This document shows, in pieces, positions 26,550 through 33,422 of a DNA stretch of 50,880 nt. Both the position numbers and the translations under genes were made by a program. A model generated the notes under the pieces. It saw nothing but the letters and a program-made list of their open reading frames with translations. It was not told the origin of the DNA and searched no databases. Source of the stretch: Halomonas halodenitrificans DSM 735 (GTDB lineage Bacteria; Pseudomonadota; Gammaproteobacteria; Pseudomonadales; Halomonadaceae); contig NZ_KK211059.1 of assembly GCF_000620045.1 (NCBI RefSeq), forward strand, positions 1-50,880, given 5' to 3'. Each line of letters starts with the position of its first letter. The first letter of the stretch is position 1.

Positions 26550-27937
26550 GTCAGTTTGTCTCCGATCAGCCAGTCGAGGGCCGCATCCATGCGGATATGG
26601 GGCAGGGCGCCGTGGGCCATGGGCAGTGGGCGGAAGGCCGGGAAATCGAAGCCCTGGCGGGCCCAGAAGGCGTCGTCGGGGAGGCGCTTGGGCACCTCAC
26701 CGGGATATATCAGCAGGGGTTCGCCGTCCAGGCGGGTGCCGCGCAGTGCCGGGGTGTGACGCCCCTGGGTGTCGACCTCGCGTGACTCGCTGGCACGGAT
26801 CGCCGCCAGCGACAGGGCACGCACGGGGACATCGGCGAAGCGCAGGTCCTTGAGCGGCTCGGCGAGCAGCGCCTCGAGCAGGGATACCAGGTGGGGGTGC
26901 TGCTCGGGGGTGACATGGTCGGCCTTGGTGGCGGCGATGGCCAGGCGGTCGATACGCGGGGCAAACAGCCGCGAGAGCAGGCTGCGCTGGCCGTAATCGA
27001 AACTCTGCATCAGGTTGGCGAGTGCCCGGGAGAGGTCCTGGAAGCGCTCGGGGCCGGCATTCAACGCCCCCAGCAGGTCGACCAGCACGATCTGGCGGTC
27101 GAAGCGCCGAAAATGGTCGCGGTAGAAGGGGCGCACCACATGCTGCTGATAATAGCGGAAGCGCCGCGCCAGGGTGGCGTAGTTGCTCGACTCGGGCAGG
27201 TTGGCCAGCCGTTCGGGATCCGTCTCGCCTACCCCGGGTAGCGGGAAGAACTGCAGTACCGGGGCGCCGGAGAGCTCGCCGGGAAGCAGGAAGCGTCCGG
27301 GCTGCAGGTCGGCGAAGCCCGCCTCCCGGGCGCTGCGAAGCCCCGCGGCGAAGTGTTCACTGATCTCGGCCAGCTGCGCCTCGTTGGCGTCGGCGGCGAG
27401 GTCGAGTCCGGCGACGGCGTCGTGCCAGGCCGCAAAGTGGGTCGAGCGCTGCCGGCCTTCCAGGGTGAGCTGGCGCGCGCACCAGCCAGGGTAGTCGAGC
27501 CCCAGTAGCGGCAGGTCGAGCAACCACTCGCCCGGGTAATCGAAGAGGTCCAGGGTCAGCTGGCGGGAGTCGCCTCCCAGCAGGCCACGGCGTGCCGGGC
27601 GGTAGCGAATGGTCAGGCGCAGCTCGCTGATGCCGTGGGTGGGCTCTGGCCAGCGTGGCGGCGCAGCGGAAAGGGCCGCCATGGCCTGGTCGTAGGGAAA
27701 GCGGGGCACCCCCAGGTCCTGCTGGTTCACGCGCCGGGCCCCCAGCAGGCGCCCCTCCCTGGCGGCGGGCAGCAGATCCAGGCGCGCCTCCAGGCCGGCA
27801 TGGCGCAGCTGGTTGACCAGGGAGGTAAGAAAGGCGGTCTTGCCGGCGCGGGACAGGCCGGTAACGGCTAGGCGAAGCTGGCGGTCGCGGCCCCGTTCGA
27901 GCAGGTCCTGGAGCTCACGGGTAAAGGGCTGGCGCAT
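26546..27937 (-). CDS. ycjX: YcjX-family P-loop NTPase (DUF463)
   Basis: The protein is 463 residues from ATG 27937, chosen because GGAG lies six bases upstream and MRQPFTRELQDLLERG matches the family start. A longer frame upstream overlaps a separate small gene and is not supported. The Walker A motif is GLSRAGKT at residues 27-34. It belongs to the YcjX/DUF463 group of predicted GTP-binding proteins and is encoded with ycjF as in enterobacteria. Its biochemical role is not established. The gene follows a small membrane-protein gene by 11 bases, so the three likely form one transcript. Confidence 0.9.
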   Translation of the reverse strand: MRQPFTRELQDLLERGRDRQLRLAVTGLSRAGKTAFLTSLVNQLRHAGLEARLDLLPAAREGRLLGARRVNQQDLGVPRFPYDQAMAALSAAPPRWPEPTHGISELRLTIRYRPARRGLLGGDSRQLTLDLFDYPGEWLLDLPLLGLDYPGWCARQLTLEGRQRSTHFAAWHDAVAGLDLAADANEAQLAEISEHFAAGLRSAREAGFADLQPGRFLLPGELSGAPVLQFFPLPGVGETDPERLANLPESSNYATLARRFRYYQQHVVRPFYRDHFRRFDRQIVLVDLLGALNAGPERFQDLSRALANLMQSFDYGQRSLLSRLFAPRIDRLAIAATKADHVTPEQHPHLVSLLEALLAEPLKDLRFADVPVRALSLAAIRASESREVDTQGRHTPALRGTRLDGEPLLIYPGEVPKRLPDDAFWARQGFDFPAFRPLPMAHGALPHIRMDAALDWLIGDKLT

Positions 27938-27948
27938 GGGAGACTCCG

Positions 27949-28131
27949 TCAGCCGGCGATCAGGCCGTAGAGGGTCGGGGAGGCGGCCAGCAGGAATCCG
28001 GCTCCGGCGATGATCCGTCCCGGCCAGAGGTGGCGGCCATAGTGGGCCAGACTGAGGCCGCCGAGGCAGACCAGCATGCCGATAATATTGCACAGGTAGG
28101 TAATCATCGACCAAAGGGGGTCGGGGTTCAT
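27949..28131 (-). CDS. Small hypothetical membrane protein
   Basis: The 60-residue product (starting MNPDPLWSMITYLCNIIGM) has two predicted transmembrane segments, at about residues 8-28 and 38-58, joined by a short basic loop (HYGRHLWPGR). GAGGAGC eight bases before the ATG supports translation. It precedes ycjX by 11 bases on the same strand and probably starts that operon. No family was recognised. Confidence 0.6.
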   Translation of the reverse strand: MNPDPLWSMITYLCNIIGMLVCLGGLSLAHYGRHLWPGRIIAGAGFLLAASPTLYGLIAG

Positions 28132-28218
28132 GCGATAACGCTCCTCGCTTGTGGTGTCACGCCGGGGATGGTATCAGGAGAGCTGCCCTGGAGGCAGCGC
28201 AGCGACTAAGGATAATAC

Positions 28219-28764
28219 ATGACGACGCCCCCCGATGAGGTGCTGACATTCTGGTTCGATGAGCTCGGGCCGGCCCATTGGTTTCGCAAGGACCCGCGCC
28301 TGGATGCCGATATCGCCGAGCGTTTCGGGCCCTGCCTGGCGGCTGCCTGCCGTGGCGAGTTGTGGGGCTGGCGCGAGACCCCCGCCGGGCGCCTGGGCGA
28401 GATCATCGTGCTCGACCAGTTCTCGCGCAATATTCACCGTGATACCCCCATGGCCTTTGCCGCCGACCCCATGGCACTGGTGCTTGCCCAGGAGGCGGTG
28501 GCCGGTGGCGATGACCGACGCCTGGCGCCGACGCGGCGGGCCTTTCTCTACATGCCCTTCATGCACAGCGAGTCGGGGGTGATTCATGAACAGGCATTGC
28601 GTCTCTTCAGCCAGGAGGGCCTGGAGAAGAGCCTGCCCTTCGAGCGACGCCACCGCGACATTATTCGGCGCTTCGGCCGCTATCCGCACCGCAACGCCAT
28701 CCTCGGCCGAGACTCCACGCCCGAGGAGCTCGCGTTTCTGGCACAACCGGGGTCTTCCTTCTAG
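28219..28764 (+). CDS. DUF924 family protein
   Basis: The 181-residue soluble protein starts after AAGGATAATAC and shows the family hallmarks. These are DEVLTFWFDELGPAHWF at the N-terminus, GEIIVLDQFSRNIHRDTPMAF near residues 63-83, and RRAFLYMPFMHSES near 107-120. The end RDIIRRFGRYPHRNAILGR is also typical. DUF924 proteins are all-helical with a TPR-like fold and have no established enzymatic function. Its stop lies five bases from the stop of the convergent phosphodiesterase gene. Confidence 0.88.
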   Translation: MTTPPDEVLTFWFDELGPAHWFRKDPRLDADIAERFGPCLAAACRGELWGWRETPAGRLGEIIVLDQFSRNIHRDTPMAFAADPMALVLAQEAVAGGDDRRLAPTRRAFLYMPFMHSESGVIHEQALRLFSQEGLEKSLPFERRHRDIIRRFGRYPHRNAILGRDSTPEELAFLAQPGSSF

Positions 28765-28792
28765 GGCTTTCACCCCTCATCCAAAAAGCCCT
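28763..28792. terminator. Bidirectional hairpin overlapping two convergent gene ends
   Basis: AGGGCTTT and AAAGCCCT pair across a 14-base loop, and A/T bases flank both arms. The hairpin overlaps the stop codons of the DUF924 gene and the phosphodiesterase gene. Confidence 0.45.
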
Positions 28793-29525
28793 GAAAACGG
28801 CCCGGGTCGTCGCTTATCGCCGTATCGACACCCCACTGCCATCGATGGGCGAAGGCGGTGGGGTCGTTGGGGGTATAGCAGAGCAGGGCGTAACCATTCT
28901 CCTTGACGGCCCTGGCCCCGCGGCGGTTCAGGCGACGCCAGTCGGCATGGATGCTGTAGGGCGTGAGCCCGGCGCAGCGATTCTGCCAGCCGCGACCGAT
29001 TCCCTCGAAGAGCACACCCAGCGCCAGCCGCGATGGAGAGGCCAGCTGGCGTGTGTGGCTCAGGGCCTCGTCATTGAAGGAGGAGACGATCAGCCGTTGC
29101 GGAGCAAGGGCCTCGAGGGTGGCCGGGACCGCCGCCTCGACCAGTGCCGCGGCACTGCGTCCGCGATTGACCTTGAGCTCCAGGTTAAGGCCCATGTCGA
29201 GTTCGACAACCAGCCGTAGCATCTCGTCCAGGGTGGCGATGCATTCACCACGAAAGGTATCGGAAAACCAGGCGCCGACATCCAGCCGCCGCGCGGCGGG
29301 CAGGCTCAGGTCGGCTAGCCGGCCTCGACCATCCGAGCAACGCCGTATCCCGGCATCATGCCAGATCACCGGAGTGCCATCGCCCAATAACTGAACGTCC
29401 AGCTCGACCCAGGAACAGCCGGCGTCGTGGGCGGCGCGCACGGCGGCAAGCGTGTTCTCCGGGGCCCGGGAGGAGAGGCCGCGGTGGGCCATCAGGCGGG
29501 GGAGCGTGATATCGGGGTGGGGCAT
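28770..29525 (-). CDS. Glycerophosphodiester phosphodiesterase (GlpQ/UgpQ family)
   Basis: The enzyme would hydrolyse glycerophosphodiesters from phospholipid turnover to glycerol-3-phosphate and an alcohol. The 251-residue TIM-barrel protein has the family motif His14-Arg15, Glu41-x-Asp43, His56 (AHRG, VELDVQ, PVIWHD), which forms the catalytic and metal site. Glu114-x-Lys116 follows (LNLELKVN). No signal peptide is present, so a cytoplasmic UgpQ-like role is more likely than a periplasmic GlpQ. The gene stands alone on the minus strand. Confidence 0.88.
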   Translation of the reverse strand: MPHPDITLPRLMAHRGLSSRAPENTLAAVRAAHDAGCSWVELDVQLLGDGTPVIWHDAGIRRCSDGRGRLADLSLPAARRLDVGAWFSDTFRGECIATLDEMLRLVVELDMGLNLELKVNRGRSAAALVEAAVPATLEALAPQRLIVSSFNDEALSHTRQLASPSRLALGVLFEGIGRGWQNRCAGLTPYSIHADWRRLNRRGARAVKENGYALLCYTPNDPTAFAHRWQWGVDTAISDDPGRFQGFLDEG

Positions 29526-29646
29526 CGGCCATCGTCCTGGTCAGCGTATCGACATTCATACTCTACCGGATATGGTAGGCTTCGCGATTTTCGACGCAGC
29601 TAACGCGCCGCCGTCGGTGCCAGGGCGTCAGTGTCAGGAGAGTCAT

Positions 29647-30219
29647 ATGAGAGTCGTGAATATCAAGGATCATAGCCAGCGCGAGGCCTGCCTGGCCCGA
29701 CTGTGTGCCGAGGCCTACGGCCATGAGGCGGGGCTTCGGCCGTTGGCCATCTTCGCCGGGACCCTGGGGGTACTGTTCAAGCAGGAAGCGGCCAGGGTGC
29801 TGGCACTGGTGGATGACCACTCTCGCCCGGTTGCGCTGGCCCTGCTGGTGCTCGATGAGCTGGGCAGCAGCATGACCGTGACGCTGCTGGCCGAGCTGGA
29901 TCAGGAAAGTGTGGTACGGCCGGCCGAGCGCCTGGTCGCCGAGCTGGCGCTCAAGGCTCCCTTGCGGGTTGATGTCCTGGATGCCGAACAGGAGGCACGC
30001 TTCACCGAGGCGGGTGTCTCACGCTGGCTGGACGGCAAGGCCGGGGTTCGCATCGGCCTGGGCCCGAAGCATCCGGCTACCACCCTTGCGGAGCTTCCAC
30101 GGGCGCTGACCTTCGACGAAGCCTCGGTGATTCAGTCCTTCAAGCAGGACCAACAACAGTTCGATGACTACAAGGCGCGCTTTATCCGTGGCCTGGAAGC
30201 CTTTCCCGCCACGCTCTGA
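29647..30219 (+). CDS. Conserved-looking hypothetical protein
   Basis: The start is ATG 29647, with AGGAG a few bases upstream, giving 190 residues. The upstream extension in the same frame overlaps the divergent gene and looks non-coding. The protein is soluble, with no signal peptide or membrane helix. The central part (RVLALVDDHSRPVALALLVL) resembles the beta-sheet pattern of acetyltransferase-like folds, but no acetyl-CoA motif can be pointed to. The C-terminal segment is helical and Gln/Lys-rich (VIQSFKQDQQQFDDYKARF). Codon use matches the core genome. Function unknown. Confidence 0.6.
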   Translation: MRVVNIKDHSQREACLARLCAEAYGHEAGLRPLAIFAGTLGVLFKQEAARVLALVDDHSRPVALALLVLDELGSSMTVTLLAELDQESVVRPAERLVAELALKAPLRVDVLDAEQEARFTEAGVSRWLDGKAGVRIGLGPKHPATTLAELPRALTFDEASVIQSFKQDQQQFDDYKARFIRGLEAFPATL

Positions 30220-30356
30220 GTACAGGGCTATCGCCGATGGCTTGACGGCTCGGTAGCGCGGGGCGTGTCCGGCGGCACGTGGAGATGGCTTGACCGTGTC
30301 GGTGTATGACGCTTGACTGATGAGTTCATTCAGCAGGCAGCATAAGGAACTCCCCC

Positions 30357-31334
30357 ATGGCCAAGCGTATTCAGTTGTCCTGCACCGGCGACTCCGATGT
30401 CCTCGAGTTGACCGATGTCGCCCCGGTGGACCCCGGTCCCGGAGAGGTGAGGGTCGCCAACCGTGCCGTCGGCCTCAACTTTATCGATATCTACTTTCGC
30501 ACCGGCCTCTATCCGGCACCCGCGCTACCCACTGGTCTGGGAACCGAGGCGGCCGGCGTGGTCGACGCGGTAGGCGAGGGGGTGACCCATCTCAAGGCAG
30601 GCGATCGTGTCGCCTACGCCCAGGGCCCCCTGGGTGCCTATGGTGAACTTCACACCCTGCCCGCCGATAAGGTAGTGGTGCTGCCCGACGGCATCGACTT
30701 TGAAGCTGCTGCGGCCAGCATGCTGAAGGGCCTGACCGTGCAGTACCTGATGCGTCAGACCCACCGCCTGGAAGCCGGAGAGACCGTGCTCTGGCATGCC
30801 GCCGCAGGCGGCGTGGGGTCCATCGCCTGCCAGTGGGCCCGGGCGCTGGGCGTGAAGCTGATCGGTACGGTGAGTTCGCCCGAGAAGGCGGCCCTCGCCA
30901 GGCAGAACGGTGCCTGGGCGACCATCGACTATACGCGGGAGAACGTGGTCGAGCGGGTCCGTGAGCTGACCGATGGGGCCATGTGTGATGTGGTCTATGA
31001 CTCGGTGGGCAAGAACACCTGGGAAACATCACTGGACTGCCTCAAGCCACGCTCGCTGATGGTCAGTTTCGGCAATGCCTCGGGAGCCGTGGAAGGTGTC
31101 AACCTCGGTATCCTCAATCAGAAAGGCTCGCTGTTCACCACTCGTCCCAGCCTCAACGGCTATGCCGATACTCGCGAGCGCCTCGAGGTGATGGCCGCCG
31201 AGCTGTTCGACATGCTGGAAAGCGGCAAGGTCAAGGTCGATATCGCCCAGCGTTATCCGCTGGCCGAGGCCGGCAAGGCACAGGATGCCCTGCAAGGTCG
31301 CCAGACCACCGGTTCCACCATCCTGCTTCCCTGA
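30357..31334 (+). CDS. NADPH:quinone reductase (zeta-crystallin/QorA type)
   Basis: The 325-residue medium-chain dehydrogenase lacks zinc ligands and carries the QorA pattern: INFID-like VGLNFIDIYFRTGLYP near residues 38-53, GLGTEAAGVV, and the nucleotide-binding HAAAGGVGSIACQWARALG. The end region SLMVSFGNASGAVEGVNLG also matches E. coli QorA closely. It reduces quinones with NADPH in the cytoplasm, usually by one electron. AAGGAA precedes the start. The 3' end faces the regulator gene with only seven bases between stops and no terminator visible. Confidence 0.9.
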   Translation: MAKRIQLSCTGDSDVLELTDVAPVDPGPGEVRVANRAVGLNFIDIYFRTGLYPAPALPTGLGTEAAGVVDAVGEGVTHLKAGDRVAYAQGPLGAYGELHTLPADKVVVLPDGIDFEAAAASMLKGLTVQYLMRQTHRLEAGETVLWHAAAGGVGSIACQWARALGVKLIGTVSSPEKAALARQNGAWATIDYTRENVVERVRELTDGAMCDVVYDSVGKNTWETSLDCLKPRSLMVSFGNASGAVEGVNLGILNQKGSLFTTRPSLNGYADTRERLEVMAAELFDMLESGKVKVDIAQRYPLAEAGKAQDALQGRQTTGSTILLP

Positions 31335-31341
31335 CCCGGGG

Positions 31342-32295
31342 TCAGCCGCTCTCCGCATAGGCGCCCATCCGGCGCATTCGCGACTCGAAGTTCGCCACGT
31401 TGCCTACCAGCTCATCGGGGCCGAAGGCCACGCACTCGGCCAGCAGCGTCTCCACCAGAGTGATGGCGGAGAGGATCGACGGGAAGAAGTGGGGGGTGGC
31501 GTTGGCCACCGGGAAGGTGATCGCCGCGCCCGGCACCAGGGGAGAACGCAGGGTATCGGTGATGACGATGGCGTTGACGCCCGCCGCCCGGGTGATTTCC
31601 AGGGCACGCATGGTCTCGGCGCAGTAGGGTTCGAAGCCGAATACCACCACCACATCGCCTTCGCCGAAGGGGGCAAGCTCCGTGAGCAAGCCGCCTTCCT
31701 GACCGCGTATCAGCTGGATATTCGGCATGGCGATACGCCCCACGTAGGCAAAGTGGTAGGCGCAGGCGAAGGCGTCGCGAAACCCTACCACGGGGATCCT
31801 GTCGGCCCCCAGCAACAGCCGGGCGGCCTCGCGCACCCGTACCTGATTGTCCGCAGTGAACAGCCGTCCGATATTGTCAAAGGCGGCATCCCCCACATCC
31901 AGAAAGATCTGATCGTCGGTCTGGCTGGCCATGTTGCGTAGCTGGCTGGCTCGGCCGGAGAGTTCCACCGGTCCGGCCTGCACCGCCGACTGAAATACCT
32001 CGCGAAACTGCTCGTAGCTATCGAAGCCCAGGCGCTTGGCCAGGCGTACCAGTGACGAGGCGGTGATTCTTGCCGCCGAAGCCGATTTGCGGATCGACTG
32101 GAAGGCGACCTCCACCGGATGTTCCAGCACGTAGCCGGCGGCCAGCTTGAGCTGAGGGCTGAGCTCCGGGTAGGCCTCGGCGAGTCGCTTGTTGACCGCA
32201 TCCAAGCGGTTTGGACCTGTCTCCAGAGGGGCGTCGTCTCGGCGATCGTTGTCCAGCACGGCGGTCTCCTGAAGGGCAGTACGTGGGTCAGACAT
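31342..32295 (-). CDS. MurR/RpiR-family transcriptional regulator
   Basis: The 317-residue protein from ATG 32295 has the family's two domains. An N-terminal helix-turn-helix spans about residues 30-105 (VAFQSIRKSASAARITASSL, then LVRLAKRLGFDSYEQFREVF). A C-terminal SIS sugar-phosphate-binding fold spans about 155-290 (RIPVVGFRDAFACAYHFAYV and VVVFGFEPYCAETMRA). RpiR proteins sense phosphorylated sugars or other small acids and usually repress neighbouring genes. It is divergent from an operon of acyl-CoA enzymes, with two palindromes between them, so it very probably controls that operon and itself. The ribosome binding site is weak. Confidence 0.88.
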   Translation of the reverse strand: MSDPRTALQETAVLDNDRRDDAPLETGPNRLDAVNKRLAEAYPELSPQLKLAAGYVLEHPVEVAFQSIRKSASAARITASSLVRLAKRLGFDSYEQFREVFQSAVQAGPVELSGRASQLRNMASQTDDQIFLDVGDAAFDNIGRLFTADNQVRVREAARLLLGADRIPVVGFRDAFACAYHFAYVGRIAMPNIQLIRGQEGGLLTELAPFGEGDVVVVFGFEPYCAETMRALEITRAAGVNAIVITDTLRSPLVPGAAITFPVANATPHFFPSILSAITLVETLLAECVAFGPDELVGNVANFESRMRRMGAYAESG

Positions 32296-32322
32296 TGTAA
32301 CCGATGTGTTCGGGGTGGGTGC

Positions 32323-32336
32323 GAAACAATCGTTTC
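32323..32336. promoter_or_regulatory. Palindromic operator 1 of the RpiR divergon
   Basis: GAAACAATCGTTTC is an inverted repeat (GAAAC, four bases, GTTTC). It shares the core AAACxATCGTxT with operator 2 and lies 31 bp from it, centre to centre, about three DNA turns. Confidence 0.55.
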
Positions 32337-32353
32337 TCTTTGTTGTTTTGGGT

Positions 32354-32367
32354 AAAACGATCGTGTT
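32354..32367. promoter_or_regulatory. Palindromic operator 2 overlapping the -35 element
   Basis: AAAACGATCGTGTT contains the perfect eight-base palindrome ACGATCGT and near-symmetrical flanks. It overlaps the first bases of the forward -35 box, the position expected for repression. Confidence 0.55.
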
Positions 32368-32394
32368 GACCTCGAGGGGGGCCTTGGCTAGGAT
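32366..32394 (+). promoter_or_regulatory. Promoter of the acyl-CoA operon
   Basis: TTGACC (32366-32371), 17 bases, TAGGAT (32389-32394). This predicts a transcript starting near 32401 with a leader of about 105 bases. Confidence 0.6.
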
Positions 32395-32401
32395 GGTGAC
32401 A

Positions 32402-32444
32402 AAACAAACGTGCTGATTTTTTTTTGTCAGTGACACGCTTGTTT
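32402..32444 (+). repeat. Inverted repeat in the operon leader
   Basis: AAACAAACGTG and CACGCTTGTTT are complementary at 10 of 11 positions and enclose 21 bases that include a T9 run. It could form an RNA hairpin or be a third regulator site. Confidence 0.5.
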
Positions 32445-32507
32445 CCATGATCAGTAATGCCAACGCGCCGTTATCGAATCTCATCGCCTCGGAGAGGCAA
32501 CGACTTC

Positions 32508-33314
32508 ATGAGCCAAGCTGCTATCCCCTCGTCCCGTTACGAGACCCTGATCACTCGCCGTCATGGACACGTTCAGGAAATTCGTCTCAATCGACCTCAT
32601 CGCCTCAATGCCGTCACTCAGGCCTTCTATGACGAGTTCAACGCCGCCCTGACCGTCGCCGAGCAAGACCCCGAGGTGCGGGTGGTCGTGGTCACCGGTG
32701 AAGGGCGCGCCTTCTGTGTCGGCGCCGATTTAAAGGAACACAAGGCCGGGCGCACCGCCTTCGATCGCCGCCAGTACCTGCAGGGCGAGCAGATTGTCTG
32801 CAAGCGCCTCTTGCAGATGAACACCCCGGTGATCGCCGCGGTCAACGGCTATGCCCTGGGCGCCGGTGCCGAGATCGCCCTGGCCGCCGATTTCATGCTG
32901 ATGGCCGATACAGCCCAGTTCGGCCTGCCCGAGGTGTCCATTGGCAACTTCCTGGGTGGTGGCGTCACCTGGCTGCTGCCGCGTCTGGTCGGCCTCGCCA
33001 AGGCCCGTGAACTGGTCTTCCTGGGTGAGCGTATCGATGGGCCCGAAGCGGTGCGCATCGGCCTGGCCAATCGCCACTATCCCCAGGAAGGCTTTTTCGA
33101 CGCCGCCCTGGCGTTTGCGAAACAGATCGCCGGCAAGGCGCCGTTTTCCATGCAGCTGGCCAAGGAGCAGCTCACCATGTCGGGGGAGCGCACCCTGGAT
33201 GCCTGCCTGACCGCCGAGCTGGAGGGCATGATGTTCGTCGGCACGACCCGCGACTGGCAGGAAGGCGTCGATGCCTTTGCCGAGAAGCGCACCCCGCGCT
33301 TTCAGGGTGAATAG
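32508..33314 (+). CDS. Enoyl-CoA hydratase/isomerase family protein (first of two)
   Basis: The 268-residue crotonase-fold enzyme starts at ATG 32508 with GGAGAGG upstream; an earlier in-frame ATG at 32457 lacks a site. The oxyanion-hole segments are GADLKE (residues 72-77) and NGYALGAG (113-120). Both hydratase glutamates are present by alignment to the rat enzyme: Glu122 (GAGAEIAL) and Glu142 (FGLPEVSIG). It is therefore likely to be an active hydratase on some enoyl-CoA. It is the first gene of an RpiR-controlled operon with an acyl-CoA synthetase and a second crotonase. The substrate is unknown. Confidence 0.85.
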   Translation: MSQAAIPSSRYETLITRRHGHVQEIRLNRPHRLNAVTQAFYDEFNAALTVAEQDPEVRVVVVTGEGRAFCVGADLKEHKAGRTAFDRRQYLQGEQIVCKRLLQMNTPVIAAVNGYALGAGAEIALAADFMLMADTAQFGLPEVSIGNFLGGGVTWLLPRLVGLAKARELVFLGERIDGPEAVRIGLANRHYPQEGFFDAALAFAKQIAGKAPFSMQLAKEQLTMSGERTLDACLTAELEGMMFVGTTRDWQEGVDAFAEKRTPRFQGE

Positions 33315-33422
33315 CGTCGTCATGCCCCGCCGACAGGCCCGGCAGCACCCGGGCCACCATCCCCGCTTTCGCGACACCCCTGCGCTGCCACCCAGCGACT
33401 CTAGAGACCAAGGTCATCCCTA

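Noticed and set aside
27938..28114. N-terminal extension of ycjX
   Set aside because: The extra residues overlap the small membrane-protein gene in another frame and lack similarity to the family; a good ribosome binding site marks the shorter start.
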